Both the position numbers and the translations under genes were made by a program. A DNA stretch of 13,821 bases, from the NCBI GenBank assembly GCA_035512195.1, contig DATKEK010000078.1, forward strand, positions 1 to 13,821. Direction: 5' to 3'. Under the pieces are notes generated by a model. That model was not told the origin of the DNA. It worked only from the letters and a program-made list of their open reading frames with translations, and ran no database searches. Position 1 is the stretch's first letter, and the number at the start of each line of letters is the position of its first letter. This DNA comes from DATKEK01 sp035512195 (GTDB lineage Bacteria > Pseudomonadota > Gammaproteobacteria > Burkholderiales > Eutrophovitaceae). Positions 6,586-13,821 of this stretch are shown here, piece after piece.

Positions 6586-7040
6586 GGAGGTGCTCCCGTT
6601 CGACGGAACCTCCGCAGCATACTTTGTGTGGCCGGTGCAAGTGAAGCCTGTGGATAGCGATCATTGGCGTAGGCCTGGACCGCGGGCGCGGCCGCTGGCG
6701 CCTCGCGAACATGTGCATGGAGCGAGTTCTCGCAATCCGTCCCGATATGCTCACGATGATGTTCCCGGGCGACGTTCGCAATCTGTTTCAAAATTTTCCA
6801 TCGCAGAACTTTCCTCGTCGCAATGGGGTCTCGTTTGCGTCTCCGCTGAGACGGCGCCGGGTCACAAAGCATCTGGCAACGCGGCGGACTTGCGCGGTTC
6901 CCTCGGGAGACTGCGCCCGCATGTTGACCGTCGAGTTCCCATGCCTGTGCTCACCGGTGCGTTAGAACAAGTATCGCGCCGGTCTCGAACACCTGAAGAC
7001 GATGGTCGAGCGCGGCTGACAACACGAGCTTGACTGCCGA
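6586..7040. other. Non-coding stretch between the WYL fragment and the terminator
   Basis: About 455 bases without a supportable gene. Open frames on both strands lack family resemblance and good starts. Just before the terminator there is a 17-codon open tail (6966-7016, stop 7017-7019) reading KYRAGLEHLKTMVERG. It looks like a natural protein C-terminus but is closed by a TAG at 6963-6965 immediately upstream, so it is either the end of a broken gene or chance. Confidence 0.4.
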
Positions 7041-7079
7041 ACCCGCTGCGGCGGCCTTGCCGTCGTAGCGGGTTTTTTT
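7041..7079 (+). terminator. Strong rho-independent terminator
   Basis: A 15-bp stem (7041-7055 with 7059-7073, two G-T pairs) encloses a 3-base loop and is followed directly by seven T (7073-7079). The T run makes it directional for + strand transcripts. No intact + strand gene precedes it; it lies 22 bases after the stop of the orphan reading-frame tail at 6966-7019, which suggests that a gene once ended there. It also insulates the downstream exchanger/mrp operon from upstream transcription. Confidence 0.85.
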
Positions 7080-7107
7080 GTGGCCTGTATCGTCGGCCCT
7101 TTACAAT
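7078..7107 (+). promoter_or_regulatory. Candidate sigma-70 promoter for the exchanger/mrp operon
   Basis: TTGTGG (7078-7083) and TACAAT (7102-7107) are separated by 18 bases and lie immediately downstream of the terminator, about 150 bases before the first gene of the operon. The -10 hexamer matches the consensus at five of six positions; the -35 is poorer. The position right after an insulating terminator is favourable. Confidence 0.35.
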
Positions 7108-7173
7108 GTTGATGCGCGACGCATGCGCGCTGGCGGAATGGTCAATGTGGTCGGTACGCATCCAGGAAAGATC

Positions 7174-7205
7174 CCCTCACCCTCGTTCCCTCTCCCGATG
7201 GGAGA
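7174..7205. repeat. CCCTCACCC-type dispersed repeat with small hairpin
   Basis: The motif CCCTCACCCTCGTTCCCTCTC is followed by a hairpin, TCTCCC (7191-7196) and GGGAGA (7200-7205) around a 3-base loop. It resembles the CCCTCACCC...CCCTCTCCC / GGGAGAGGG dispersed elements frequent between genes in GC-rich proteobacteria, here somewhat degenerate. It lies in the leader of the exchanger/mrp operon, so it would be transcribed. Confidence 0.45.
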
Positions 7206-7258
7206 TGGAAGATCTGCCGGGAGCCGGCAGACGTGCTGACCGCGACAGGACACCCTAG

Positions 7259-8347
7259 ATGACGCTCGCGCTCTTCGTCGTCGGCGTGGTGGCGCTGATC
7301 CTCGGCGCGGAGATGCTGGTGCGCGGTGCTTCGCGCCTTGCCGCTACGGCGGGCATCTCGCCGCTGGTCATCGGGCTCACGGTGGTCGCCTTCGGCACCA
7401 GTTCGCCGGAACTCGCAGTGAGCCTCGGCGCGGTGAGCGCCGGGCAGAGCGACATCGCGATGGGCAACGTGGTTGGCAGCAACGTGCTGAACGTCCTGCT
7501 CATCCTCGGTGCTTCGGCGGTGATCGTCCCGCTGGTCGTCGCCCAGCAACTGCTCAGGCTCGACGTCCCGCTGATGATCGCCGCCTCGGTGCTACTGCTT
7601 GTGCTTGCGCTGGACGGTTCGATCGGCCGGCTGGACGGCATCCTGCTGTTCGGCTGCCTCGTCGCCTACATAGTGTTTCTCATCGTGCAGTCGCGCCGCG
7701 AGCGCGATCCGGCCGTGCTCGGCGAATACGCGCAAGCCTATGGCAGGCGACCGGCGGGCGGGCTGCTGCGTCAGCTCGCTCTGGTGGCGGCCGGGCTGGT
7801 GTTGCTGGTGATCGGCTCCGGCTGGCTGGTGGACGGGGCGGTCGTGTTCGCACGCTGGATGGGGGTGAGCGAACTGGTCATCGGGCTGACGGTGGTCGCG
7901 ATCGGCACCTCGCTGCCGGAGATCGCGGCGTCCATAATCGCGGCGCTCAAGGGGGAAAGGGACATCGCGGTGGGCAACGTAGTCGGCAGCAACATTTTCA
8001 ATATCCTCTGCGTGCTCGGCCTTTCCTCGATTCTTGCGCCGGAAGGCATCGCGGTCGCGCTGTCGGTGCTGAGCTTCGACCTGCCGGTGATGATCGCGGT
8101 CGCCGTCGCCTGTCTGCCGATCTTCTTCACCGGCTGGCGGGTAGACCGCTGGGAGGGCGCCGTGTTCCTCGGCTATTACGTCTGCTACACTTCGTACCTT
8201 GTTCTGAGAGCCACCGAACACGACGCGCTTGGACATTTCAGCCGCATCATGGTGGCTTTCGTGCTCCCGATCACTGCATTGACGCTCGCGATCATCACTT
8301 ATCGCGCATGGCGCGCGCATGTGCCCCGCCCGGAAAGATCGGACTGA
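7259..8347 (+). CDS. Calcium/sodium exchanger of the CaCA superfamily, YrbG type
   Basis: Inner-membrane antiporter that extrudes Ca2+ in exchange for Na+ (or H+). It is 362 residues with two inverted homologous halves, the hallmark of the superfamily. The alpha-1 repeat has GLTVVAFGTSSPE (39-51) and GNVVGSNVLN (69-78); the alpha-2 repeat has GLTVVAIGTSLPE (209-221) and GNVVGSNIFN (239-248). The acidic residues Glu51 and Glu221 that coordinate the cation are both present. The family member YrbG is about 325 residues; this one has an extra C-terminal stretch with one more hydrophobic segment at about 329-349 and a basic tail. The ATG at 7259 has AGGAC about eight bases upstream. The stop lies 25 bases before the mrpA start, so it probably leads the mrp operon. 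The ion pair is from the family, not proven. Confidence 0.92.
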   Translation: MTLALFVVGVVALILGAEMLVRGASRLAATAGISPLVIGLTVVAFGTSSPELAVSLGAVSAGQSDIAMGNVVGSNVLNVLLILGASAVIVPLVVAQQLLRLDVPLMIAASVLLLVLALDGSIGRLDGILLFGCLVAYIVFLIVQSRRERDPAVLGEYAQAYGRRPAGGLLRQLALVAAGLVLLVIGSGWLVDGAVVFARWMGVSELVIGLTVVAIGTSLPEIAASIIAALKGERDIAVGNVVGSNIFNILCVLGLSSILAPEGIAVALSVLSFDLPVMIAVAVACLPIFFTGWRVDRWEGAVFLGYYVCYTSYLVLRATEHDALGHFSRIMVAFVLPITALTLAIITYRAWRAHVPRPERSD

Positions 8348-8372
8348 CGGGGCAATAAATTACGAACCGAGC

Positions 8373-11159
8373 ATGACATTCGCAGACATCGCGCTCCCGG
8401 TGATCGTCGCGCTGCCTTTCATCGGTGCAGTGCTGCCGGCGCTCGCGGCGCGCGCATCCGCCAACCGCATCGCCTGGGCGGCCGCCGCGGTTCCGCTGGC
8501 GATCCTCGCGCTGCTCGCGCCGATGTTGCCGGAAGTCTTTGCCGGTGGCGCGCCGCGCATTTCCCTCGAGTGGCTGCCTGCGCTGGGGCTGAATTTCTCC
8601 CTGCGGCTGGACGGTCTGGCGATGCTGTTCGCGCTGCTCATCCCCGCGATCGGCATCCTGATCATCCTTTACGCGCGCTACTACCTGTCGTCGGACGAAC
8701 CGATGGGACGGTTCTTCGTCGCGCTGCTGCTGTTCATGGGCGCGATGATGGGCATCGTGCTCTCGGACAACCTGCTTCTGCTGGTGATCTTCTGGGAGCT
8801 GACCAGCCTCACCTCGTTCCTGCTGATCGGCTACTGGAGCGACCGTACCGACTCGCGCGAAGGCGCGCGCATGGCGCTGGCGGTTACCGGAACCGGCGGC
8901 CTCGCGCTGCTCGGCGGCGCGGTGCTGCTCGGCCATATCGCGGGGACCTACGAAATTTCCGAGATCCTCGCGATGGGCGATCTGATCCGCGCGTCCGACC
9001 TCTATATGCCGGCGCTGCTGCTGATCCTGGCGGGCGCGTTTACCAAATCGGCGCAGTTCCCGTTCCACTTCTGGCTGCCCGCGGCGATGGCGGCGCCCAC
9101 CCCGGTGTCCGCCTACCTGCATTCGGCGACCATGGTGAAGGCTGGCCTGTTCCTTGTCGCGCGCCTGCATCCCGCCCTCGCCGGCACCGACGCCTGGTTC
9201 TTCCTGGTCGGTGGTTTCGGCCTCGTCACGCTGGTGTTCGGCGCCTATGCCGCGATGTTCAAGCATGACCTGAAGGGTCTGCTTGCCTATTCCACCATCA
9301 GCCACCTCGGCCTGATCATGCTGCTGCTCGGCATGAACACCGAGCTGGCCGCGGTGGCCGCGGTGTTCCACATCATCAATCACGCGACCTTCAAGGCCTC
9401 GCTGTTCATGGCTGCCGGCATCATCGATCACGAGACCGGCTCGCGCGACATGCGCAGGCTGGGCGGTTTGTGGAGATACATGCCGCATACGGCGGTACTG
9501 GCGATCATCGCTGCGGCATCGATGGCCGGTGTGCCGCTGCTGAACGGTTTTCTTTCCAAGGAAATGTTCTTCGCCGAGGCGCTGCACGTGAAGGAACTCG
9601 GCGCGGTCGGCTGGATCCTGCCGCTGGCGGCGACTGCGGCCGGTGTATTCAGCGTCGCCTATTCGGTTCGCTTCATTCACGACGTGTTCTTCAACGGCGA
9701 ACCGAAAGCCCTGCAGAAGACGCCGCACGAGCCGCCGCGCTGGATGAAGATCCCGGTGGAGATCCTGGTGGCCATCTGCCTGCTGGTCGGAGTTTTGCCG
9801 CAGCTCATCGTGCGCCCGATCCTCGATGTTGCCTCGGGCGCGGTACTGGGCGTGCCTGCGCCGGATTACAGCCTCGCCATTTGGCACGGATTCAATCTCC
9901 CGCTGCTGATGAGCGTAGTGGCGCTCGCCGGCGGCGTGGCGGTGTATATGTCGCTGCAGAAGCTCTACCGGCTGCACGCGCACGAAACCGGGCCCTGGAC
10001 CGGGCATCGCATCTTCCACGGTCTGCACACCGGCCTGCTGCGCTCTTGCGCAGCCGCCAGCGCCTGGCTCGCCAACGGTTCGCTGCAGCGCTACGTGGCG
10101 GTACTGGTGGGGGTTTCGCTGCTGGTCGGATTCGTCGCCTTTGCGCAGCAGATCGATCCGCAGCAGCAGACGCTGTTGCCGGTGACGGCGCCGGCCGCGG
10201 CCGGCTGGCTGGTGCTCGTGATCGCGACCTTCGTGGCGGTCCGCCGGCATCGCTCGCGCTTCACCGCGCTGATCGCCACCGGTGCGGTGGGCCTCGTGGT
10301 CTCGGCGATCTTCGCTTACTTCTCCGCTCCGGATCTTGCGCTCACCCAGCTGGTGGTCGAGACCGCGAGCGTTATCCTGCTGGTACTGGTGCTGCGCTTC
10401 CTGCCGCAGATGTCCTCGCTGGAAACGCTCCTGCGGCAGCGCGTGCGCGACATCGGGCTGGCGGCGCTGTCCGGCGTGGGTGCCGGCGGCATCGCGTGGT
10501 GGCTGCTGACGCGCCCGCACCATTCCATCTCCGAGTACTTTCTCGCCAACAGCGCGACGCTCGGCGGCGGTACCAATGTCGTCAACGTGATCCTGGTCGA
10601 TTTCCGCGGCTTCGATACGCTAGGCGAGGTGACGGTGCTTGCGGTCGCCGCGCTCGGCGTGATGGCGATGCTTGGCGCCGGCTCGGCACCGCGCGAAGGC
10701 ACCACCCCGGCGAGTCGCTCGGTGATGCTGGCGAAGTCAGCGCAGATCCTGTTGCCTGCCGCGCTGCTCACCGCGCTGTACATTTTCCTGCGCGGGCACA
10801 ACCTGCCGGGCGGCGGATTCATCGCCGGCCTCGTCGCCGGCGCGTCCGGCGTACTGCTCTACGTCGCGAACGGGATTGCCTGGTCCGAAGCGCGCCTGCG
10901 GTTCGCCTACCGCTCGCTGCTCACCGGCGGCCTGGGCATCGCCTTCCTCACCGGTGCCGGGAGCTGGCTGTTCGGCGCGCCCTTCCTGACCAGTTGGCAC
11001 AGCCACCCACATATTCCGCTGCTCGGCGAGATTCCGCTCGCCACCGCAGTGGCGTTTGACGTCGGTATCTTCCTGACCGTGGTCGGCACCATCATGCTGG
11101 TACTGTCCACGCTCGGACGGCTTTCGCCAGAAGGAGACGAACCATGGAAGCCCTCGTAG
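8373..11159 (+). CDS. mrpA: Mrp/Mnh cation-proton antiporter subunit A fused to subunit B
   Basis: Largest subunit of the multisubunit Na+(K+)/H+ antiporter, related to NuoL of complex I. From the ATG at 8373 it has 928 residues. The antiporter domain spans about 65-440 with Glu142 (FWELTSLTSF), Lys225 (AFTKSAQFPFHFWLPAAM), the KHDLKGLLAYSTISHLG block and Lys341 (NHATFKAS), all expected for proton translocation. A DUF4040 domain with PDLALTQLVVE (Asp654, Glu663) and an MbhE-like segment with VDFRGFDTLGE (742-752) follow. Residues about 785-915 are a complete MnhB domain (FLRGHNLPGGGFIAGL), so mrpB is fused in, as in many proteobacterial PhaAB proteins. An in-frame ATG at 8319 would overlap the exchanger gene and add 18 polar residues; 8373 is preferred, although its ribosome site is weak. 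Confidence 0.95.
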   Translation: MTFADIALPVIVALPFIGAVLPALAARASANRIAWAAAAVPLAILALLAPMLPEVFAGGAPRISLEWLPALGLNFSLRLDGLAMLFALLIPAIGILIILYARYYLSSDEPMGRFFVALLLFMGAMMGIVLSDNLLLLVIFWELTSLTSFLLIGYWSDRTDSREGARMALAVTGTGGLALLGGAVLLGHIAGTYEISEILAMGDLIRASDLYMPALLLILAGAFTKSAQFPFHFWLPAAMAAPTPVSAYLHSATMVKAGLFLVARLHPALAGTDAWFFLVGGFGLVTLVFGAYAAMFKHDLKGLLAYSTISHLGLIMLLLGMNTELAAVAAVFHIINHATFKASLFMAAGIIDHETGSRDMRRLGGLWRYMPHTAVLAIIAAASMAGVPLLNGFLSKEMFFAEALHVKELGAVGWILPLAATAAGVFSVAYSVRFIHDVFFNGEPKALQKTPHEPPRWMKIPVEILVAICLLVGVLPQLIVRPILDVASGAVLGVPAPDYSLAIWHGFNLPLLMSVVALAGGVAVYMSLQKLYRLHAHETGPWTGHRIFHGLHTGLLRSCAAASAWLANGSLQRYVAVLVGVSLLVGFVAFAQQIDPQQQTLLPVTAPAAAGWLVLVIATFVAVRRHRSRFTALIATGAVGLVVSAIFAYFSAPDLALTQLVVETASVILLVLVLRFLPQMSSLETLLRQRVRDIGLAALSGVGAGGIAWWLLTRPHHSISEYFLANSATLGGGTNVVNVILVDFRGFDTLGEVTVLAVAALGVMAMLGAGSAPREGTTPASRSVMLAKSAQILLPAALLTALYIFLRGHNLPGGGFIAGLVAGASGVLLYVANGIAWSEARLRFAYRSLLTGGLGIAFLTGAGSWLFGAPFLTSWHSHPHIPLLGEIPLATAVAFDVGIFLTVVGTIMLVLSTLGRLSPEGDEPWKPS

Positions 11160-11473
11160 CCTCCGTCATTGGCATCCTGTTCGCCGCCGGGGTCTACCTG
11201 GTGCTGCGCGCGCGCACGTTTCCGGTGGCGCTCGGGCTGACGTTCCTTTCCTACGGCGTGAACCTGATGCTGTTCGTCGCCGGTGGCATGGTGTTCGACC
11301 GGCCGCCGATCATTGGCACGCGCGAAGCGTATTCCGATCCGTTACCGCAGGCGCTGGTACTGACCGCGATCGTGATCGGGTTCGGCATGATCGCGTTCTT
11401 TCTTGCGCTTGCTGTCGGCGCGAAGGGCGATCTCGGCACCGATCACGTTGACGGCCGGGAGGGCTCGCGGTGA
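11144..11473 (+). CDS. mrpC: Mrp antiporter subunit C (NuoK-like)
   Basis: Small membrane subunit of the Mrp complex, homologous to NuoK. It has 109 residues and three hydrophobic helices at about 3-21, 27-49 and 70-90. Family blocks are GLTFLSYGVNL (31-41) and DPLPQALVLTAIVIGF (65-80), the latter being the signature of subunit C. AAGGAG at 11131-11136 lies seven bases before the ATG, and the gene overlaps the end of mrpA by 16 bases in another frame, indicating coupled translation. The C-terminal 20 residues are charged and probably cytoplasmic. Confidence 0.95.
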   Translation: MEALVASVIGILFAAGVYLVLRARTFPVALGLTFLSYGVNLMLFVAGGMVFDRPPIIGTREAYSDPLPQALVLTAIVIGFGMIAFFLALAVGAKGDLGTDHVDGREGSR

Positions 11474-12978
11474 ACCACTGGGTGATCGCGCCGGTCGCGC
11501 TGCCGTTCGCGACCGCACTGCTGACCATGCTGCCGCTCGGGCTGCGCGCGCAGCGCGCGCTCGCCATTGCCTCGACGCTGCTGCTTGCGCTGATTTCGCT
11601 GCGTCTCGTCGGGCTGGCGGGGCAGGGCGCGGAAGTGTATGCGCTCGGCGCATGGCCGCCGCCGTTCGGCATTGCGCTGGTGCTCGATCCGCTGTCCGCG
11701 ATGATGGTGACACTTACTGCGTTCTGCGGGCTCGCCGCGCTGATGCATGCGCTTTCCGGCTGGGACGAACGCGGGCGCGACTTCCATCCGCTGTTCCAGT
11801 TCCAGCTTGCGGGTCTGAACGGCGCCTTTCTCACCGGCGACCTGTTCAACCTGTTTGTATTCTTCGAACTGATGCTGATCGCCTCGTACTGCCTGCTGCA
11901 GCATGGCGCGGGCGGCGCGCGGCGTGCGGCCGGCATTCATTACGTCGTGCTCAACCTGGTCGGCTCCACGCTGTTCCTGGTCGGCGTCGCGCTGATTTAC
12001 GGCGCCACCGGCACGCTCAATCTCGCCGACCTTGCGATGAAGGTCTCCTCGATCGCCCCGCACCAGGAGCCGGCGGTGCGCGCTGCGGCGCTGCTGCTGA
12101 TGGTGGTGTTCGCGCTGAAGGCCGCGCTGCTGCCGCTGTATTTCTGGCTGCCTGCAACCTACGGCGCGGCCGCCGCGCCGGTCGCCGCGATCTTCGTGGT
12201 GCTGTCCAAGGTCGGGGTGTACGCGATCCTGCGCGTGCACGGGCTGGTGTTCGGGCCCGACGCCGGGCCGCTCGCGCATGCGGTGGACGCGTGGCTGATG
12301 CCGGCCGCGCTCGCCACCGTCGCATTCGGCGGCATCGGCGCGCTCGGCGCATCCACCTTGCGCGAACTGTGTGGCTATCTCGCGATCGGTTCCAGCGGGC
12401 TGGTGCTGGTGTCCGCGGCCCTCGGCACCGAGGCAGGTTTCCTCGCCGCGCAGTTCTACCTGGTGCACAGCGTGATCTCGGTTGCTGCGCTGTTTCTGCT
12501 CGCCGACGCCATCGCTGCGTCGCGTGGCGCGGACGGCGACCGCATCTGCCGGTCGACCGCGATGGACAACAGCATGCTCTACGGCATCCTGTTCTTCGTG
12601 CTCGCGATCGCCACGGCTGGCCTGCCGCCGCTCGCAGGGTTCATGGGCAAGGCGATGGTGCTTGTCGCCGCGTTGCGTGATCCTGCGTTCGGCTGGATTC
12701 TGTTCATCGCGCTGACCGGTTCGCTGTTGAACCTGCTCGCGCTCGCGCGCGCCGGCATCCAGTTCTTCTGGCACTGCGCGCACGAGCCCGCGCCCGAGAT
12801 CAGGGAAAGCTGGCGCCGCAACGTGTCCGCGGCGGCGTTTCTCGCCGCCGTGACCGTGGCGCTCGCCGCCGCGGCAGGGCCGATCGCCGCCTATGCTTCG
12901 AAGAGCGCCGCCCAGCACGCGAGTGCGTATGCCTACGGCGCGGAGCTTCTGAAGAAAGGCGCGGAGGTGCTGCGATGA
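11470..12978 (+). CDS. mrpD: Mrp antiporter subunit D (NuoM/NuoN-like)
   Basis: Second antiporter-like membrane subunit of the Mrp complex, related to NuoM/NuoN. It has 502 residues, the normal size, with about 14 helices. The key charges are in place: Glu133 (FFELMLIASY), Lys217 (FALKAALLPLYFWLPATY), Lys247 (LSKVGVYAILR) and His333 (FYLVHSVIS). It starts with a GTG that overlaps the mrpC stop by four bases (GTGA), so its translation is probably coupled to mrpC; the GGGAGGG sequence about 11 bases before the start may assist. The end overlaps mrpE by four bases. Confidence 0.95.
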   Translation: MNHWVIAPVALPFATALLTMLPLGLRAQRALAIASTLLLALISLRLVGLAGQGAEVYALGAWPPPFGIALVLDPLSAMMVTLTAFCGLAALMHALSGWDERGRDFHPLFQFQLAGLNGAFLTGDLFNLFVFFELMLIASYCLLQHGAGGARRAAGIHYVVLNLVGSTLFLVGVALIYGATGTLNLADLAMKVSSIAPHQEPAVRAAALLLMVVFALKAALLPLYFWLPATYGAAAAPVAAIFVVLSKVGVYAILRVHGLVFGPDAGPLAHAVDAWLMPAALATVAFGGIGALGASTLRELCGYLAIGSSGLVLVSAALGTEAGFLAAQFYLVHSVISVAALFLLADAIAASRGADGDRICRSTAMDNSMLYGILFFVLAIATAGLPPLAGFMGKAMVLVAALRDPAFGWILFIALTGSLLNLLALARAGIQFFWHCAHEPAPEIRESWRRNVSAAAFLAAVTVALAAAAGPIAAYASKSAAQHASAYAYGAELLKKGAEVLR

Positions 12979-13472
12979 ACGCCTTGCGACGCCTGCTTCC
13001 GCACCCGGTCCTGTCGGCATTCCTGCTGGCGATCTGGCTGCTGCTGAACACCACGCTCGCCTTTGCGCAGATCCTGTTCGGCGCGGTCCTCGCGACCGCG
13101 CTGCCGCACGCCTTTCAGCGCTACCTGCCGCGGCTGCTCACGATCCGCAGGCCGTTCTATGCGCTGCGGTTCGCCCTGATCGTGCTGGGGGACATCGTCA
13201 TTGCAAACGTGCGGGTGTCGATCCTGGTGCTCGGCCCGAAGAGCCGGCTGCGGCCGCACTGGATCACCGTGCCGCTCGATCTCGACGACCCCGGCGTGGC
13301 CTCGATTCTTGGCGGCATCGTCACGCTCACACCCGGCACGGTGTCGGTGGACCTCGACGATAAGGTGACCCGGCTGCGGGTGCACGTACTCGATCTCGCA
13401 AACGAGGAGCAGCAGATCGCGCAGATCAAGAATCGCTACGAGCGCGGACTGAAGGAGATATTCGGATGCTAG
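12975..13472 (+). CDS. mrpE: Mrp antiporter subunit E
   Basis: Membrane subunit found only in Mrp-type antiporters, needed for assembly and activity of the complex. It has 165 residues: two N-terminal hydrophobic segments (about 12-46, possibly a hairpin), another at about 61-80, then a cytoplasmic domain containing the family signature LGGIVTLTPGTVSVDL (112-127). The ATG overlaps the mrpD stop (ATGA), and GGAGG at 12963-12967 gives a ribosome site seven bases upstream. Glu-rich and Arg-rich C-terminal residues are likely in the cytoplasm. Confidence 0.94.
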   Translation: MNALRRLLPHPVLSAFLLAIWLLLNTTLAFAQILFGAVLATALPHAFQRYLPRLLTIRRPFYALRFALIVLGDIVIANVRVSILVLGPKSRLRPHWITVPLDLDDPGVASILGGIVTLTPGTVSVDLDDKVTRLRVHVLDLANEEQQIAQIKNRYERGLKEIFGC

Positions 13473-13735
13473 AGACTTCGATCGCCATCGGCGCCTGGAT
13501 GCTGGGCGCGGCGCTGCTGCTGAACGTGCTGCGCCTCGTGCGCGGGCCGGATTCTACCGACCGCATCCTCGCGCTGGATACGCTTTACATCAATGTCGTC
13601 GGGCTGATCGTGCTGCTGTGCATCAGCACCGGCTCGAAACTGTACTTCGAGGCGGCGCTGCTGATTGCGCTGCTCGGCTTCATTGGCACGGTCGCGCTGG
13701 CGAAGTACCTGATCTCCGGCGACATTATTGAATAG
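13466..13735 (+). CDS. mrpF: Mrp antiporter subunit F
   Basis: Small membrane subunit of the Mrp complex with three predicted helices in 89 residues. The conserved cytoplasmic loop RGPDSTDRILALDT (26-39), with Asp32 and Asp38, is diagnostic of the family. It overlaps the end of mrpE by seven bases and has its own AAGGAG at 13452-13457. Its stop codon overlaps the ribosome site of mrpG. Confidence 0.94.
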   Translation: MLETSIAIGAWMLGAALLLNVLRLVRGPDSTDRILALDTLYINVVGLIVLLCISTGSKLYFEAALLIALLGFIGTVALAKYLISGDIIE

Positions 13736-13739
13736 GAGG
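13734..13739 (+). promoter_or_regulatory. mrpG ribosome-binding site overlapping the mrpF stop
   Basis: AGGAGG shares its first two bases with the TAG stop of mrpF (13733-13735) and ends five bases before the mrpG ATG. Ribosomes ending mrpF would therefore clear or re-use this site, a classic coupled arrangement. Confidence 0.7.
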
Positions 13740-13744
13740 CGCGC

Positions 13745-13821
13745 ATGATCGTCGAAGCAATCGTGTCCTTTTTCATCCTGGTCGGCGGATTCTTCACGCT
13801 GGTCGGCTCGATCGGGCTCGC
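13745..13821 (+). CDS. mrpG: Mrp antiporter subunit G (3' end outside window)
   Basis: Only the first 25 codons are present. They begin MIVEAIVSFFILVGGFF and go on to an LVGSIGLA-like end, matching the start of subunit G, whose first helix has F-x-L-x-G-x-F-F-x-L-x-G-x-I-G. The position directly after mrpF, with an AGGAGG five bases before the ATG, makes the call secure despite the truncation by the window edge. Confidence 0.88.
   Translation, partial: MIVEAIVSFFILVGGFFTLVGSIGL

Noticed and set aside
6426..6872. 148-residue minus-strand frame overlapping the WYL fragment
   Set aside because: Its downstream part is an out-of-frame shadow of the helix-turn-helix region; its upstream part has no recognisable domain or good start.
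7108..7258. Riboswitch or tRNA in the leader of the exchanger gene
   Set aside because: No cloverleaf and no recognisable riboswitch core; only the small CCCTCACCC-type hairpin is present.
8295..10523. 742-residue minus-strand open frame opposite mrpA
   Set aside because: Same compositional antisense artefact; the plus-strand mrpA frame is fully supported by conserved residues.
11443..13020. 525-residue minus-strand open frame opposite mrpD
   Set aside because: Antisense artefact of a GC-rich hydrophobic gene; no family resemblance.

Overview
The window is GC-rich, densely coded DNA of proteobacterial character. The gene content (TRAP transporter, YrbG-type exchanger, mrpA-mrpB fusion) and the frequent GTG starts fit a betaproteobacterium, perhaps Burkholderiales-like. 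That placement is inference; no rRNA, tRNA or other phylogenetic marker lies in the window.

Region 1 (1-5400, + strand) is a catabolic uptake module. It holds the C-terminal two thirds of a TRAP solute-binding protein (dctP type), a strong intercistronic hairpin, the small (dctQ) and large (dctM) TRAP permease genes, a D-2-hydroxyacid dehydrogenase and an amidase-signature hydrolase. The order suggests Na+-driven import of an organic acid or amide-bearing acid, followed by amide hydrolysis and 2-hydroxy/2-oxo acid interconversion. The actual substrate cannot be read from the sequence.

Region 2 (5401-7258) is a gene-poor accessory islet between two intact operons. On the minus strand it carries a small stand-alone protein resembling part of MreB and a broken WYL-type transcription regulator that keeps only its N-terminal helix-turn-helix. 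Between and around these lie a solitary CRISPR-repeat-like palindrome (6161-6196), four identical 12-bp direct repeats (three at an exact 22-bp period, ending where the regulator is cut), an orphan reading-frame tail followed by a very good rho-independent terminator (7041-7079), and a CCCTCACCC-type dispersed repeat. I read it as a scar of mobile-element or CRISPR decay, although the repeats could also be a regulator or transposase binding array.

Region 3 (7259-13821, + strand) is an ion-homeostasis operon. A YrbG-type Ca2+/Na+ exchanger is followed after 25 bp by a complete mrpA-mrpB fusion, mrpC, mrpD, mrpE, mrpF and the start of mrpG. The mrp genes overlap or nearly touch, each with a good ribosome site or a stop/start overlap, so they are probably translated in a coupled way into one membrane complex (Mrp/Mnh/Pha Na+(K+)/H+ antiporter). 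Placing a Na+-coupled Ca2+ exchanger first suggests that the two systems are linked through the Na+ gradient.

I found no convincing wholly new system. The best candidates for a second look are the 22-bp-period repeat array with the truncated WYL gene, the lone CRISPR-like repeat, the MreB-like mini-protein, and the exchanger-plus-Mrp linkage.
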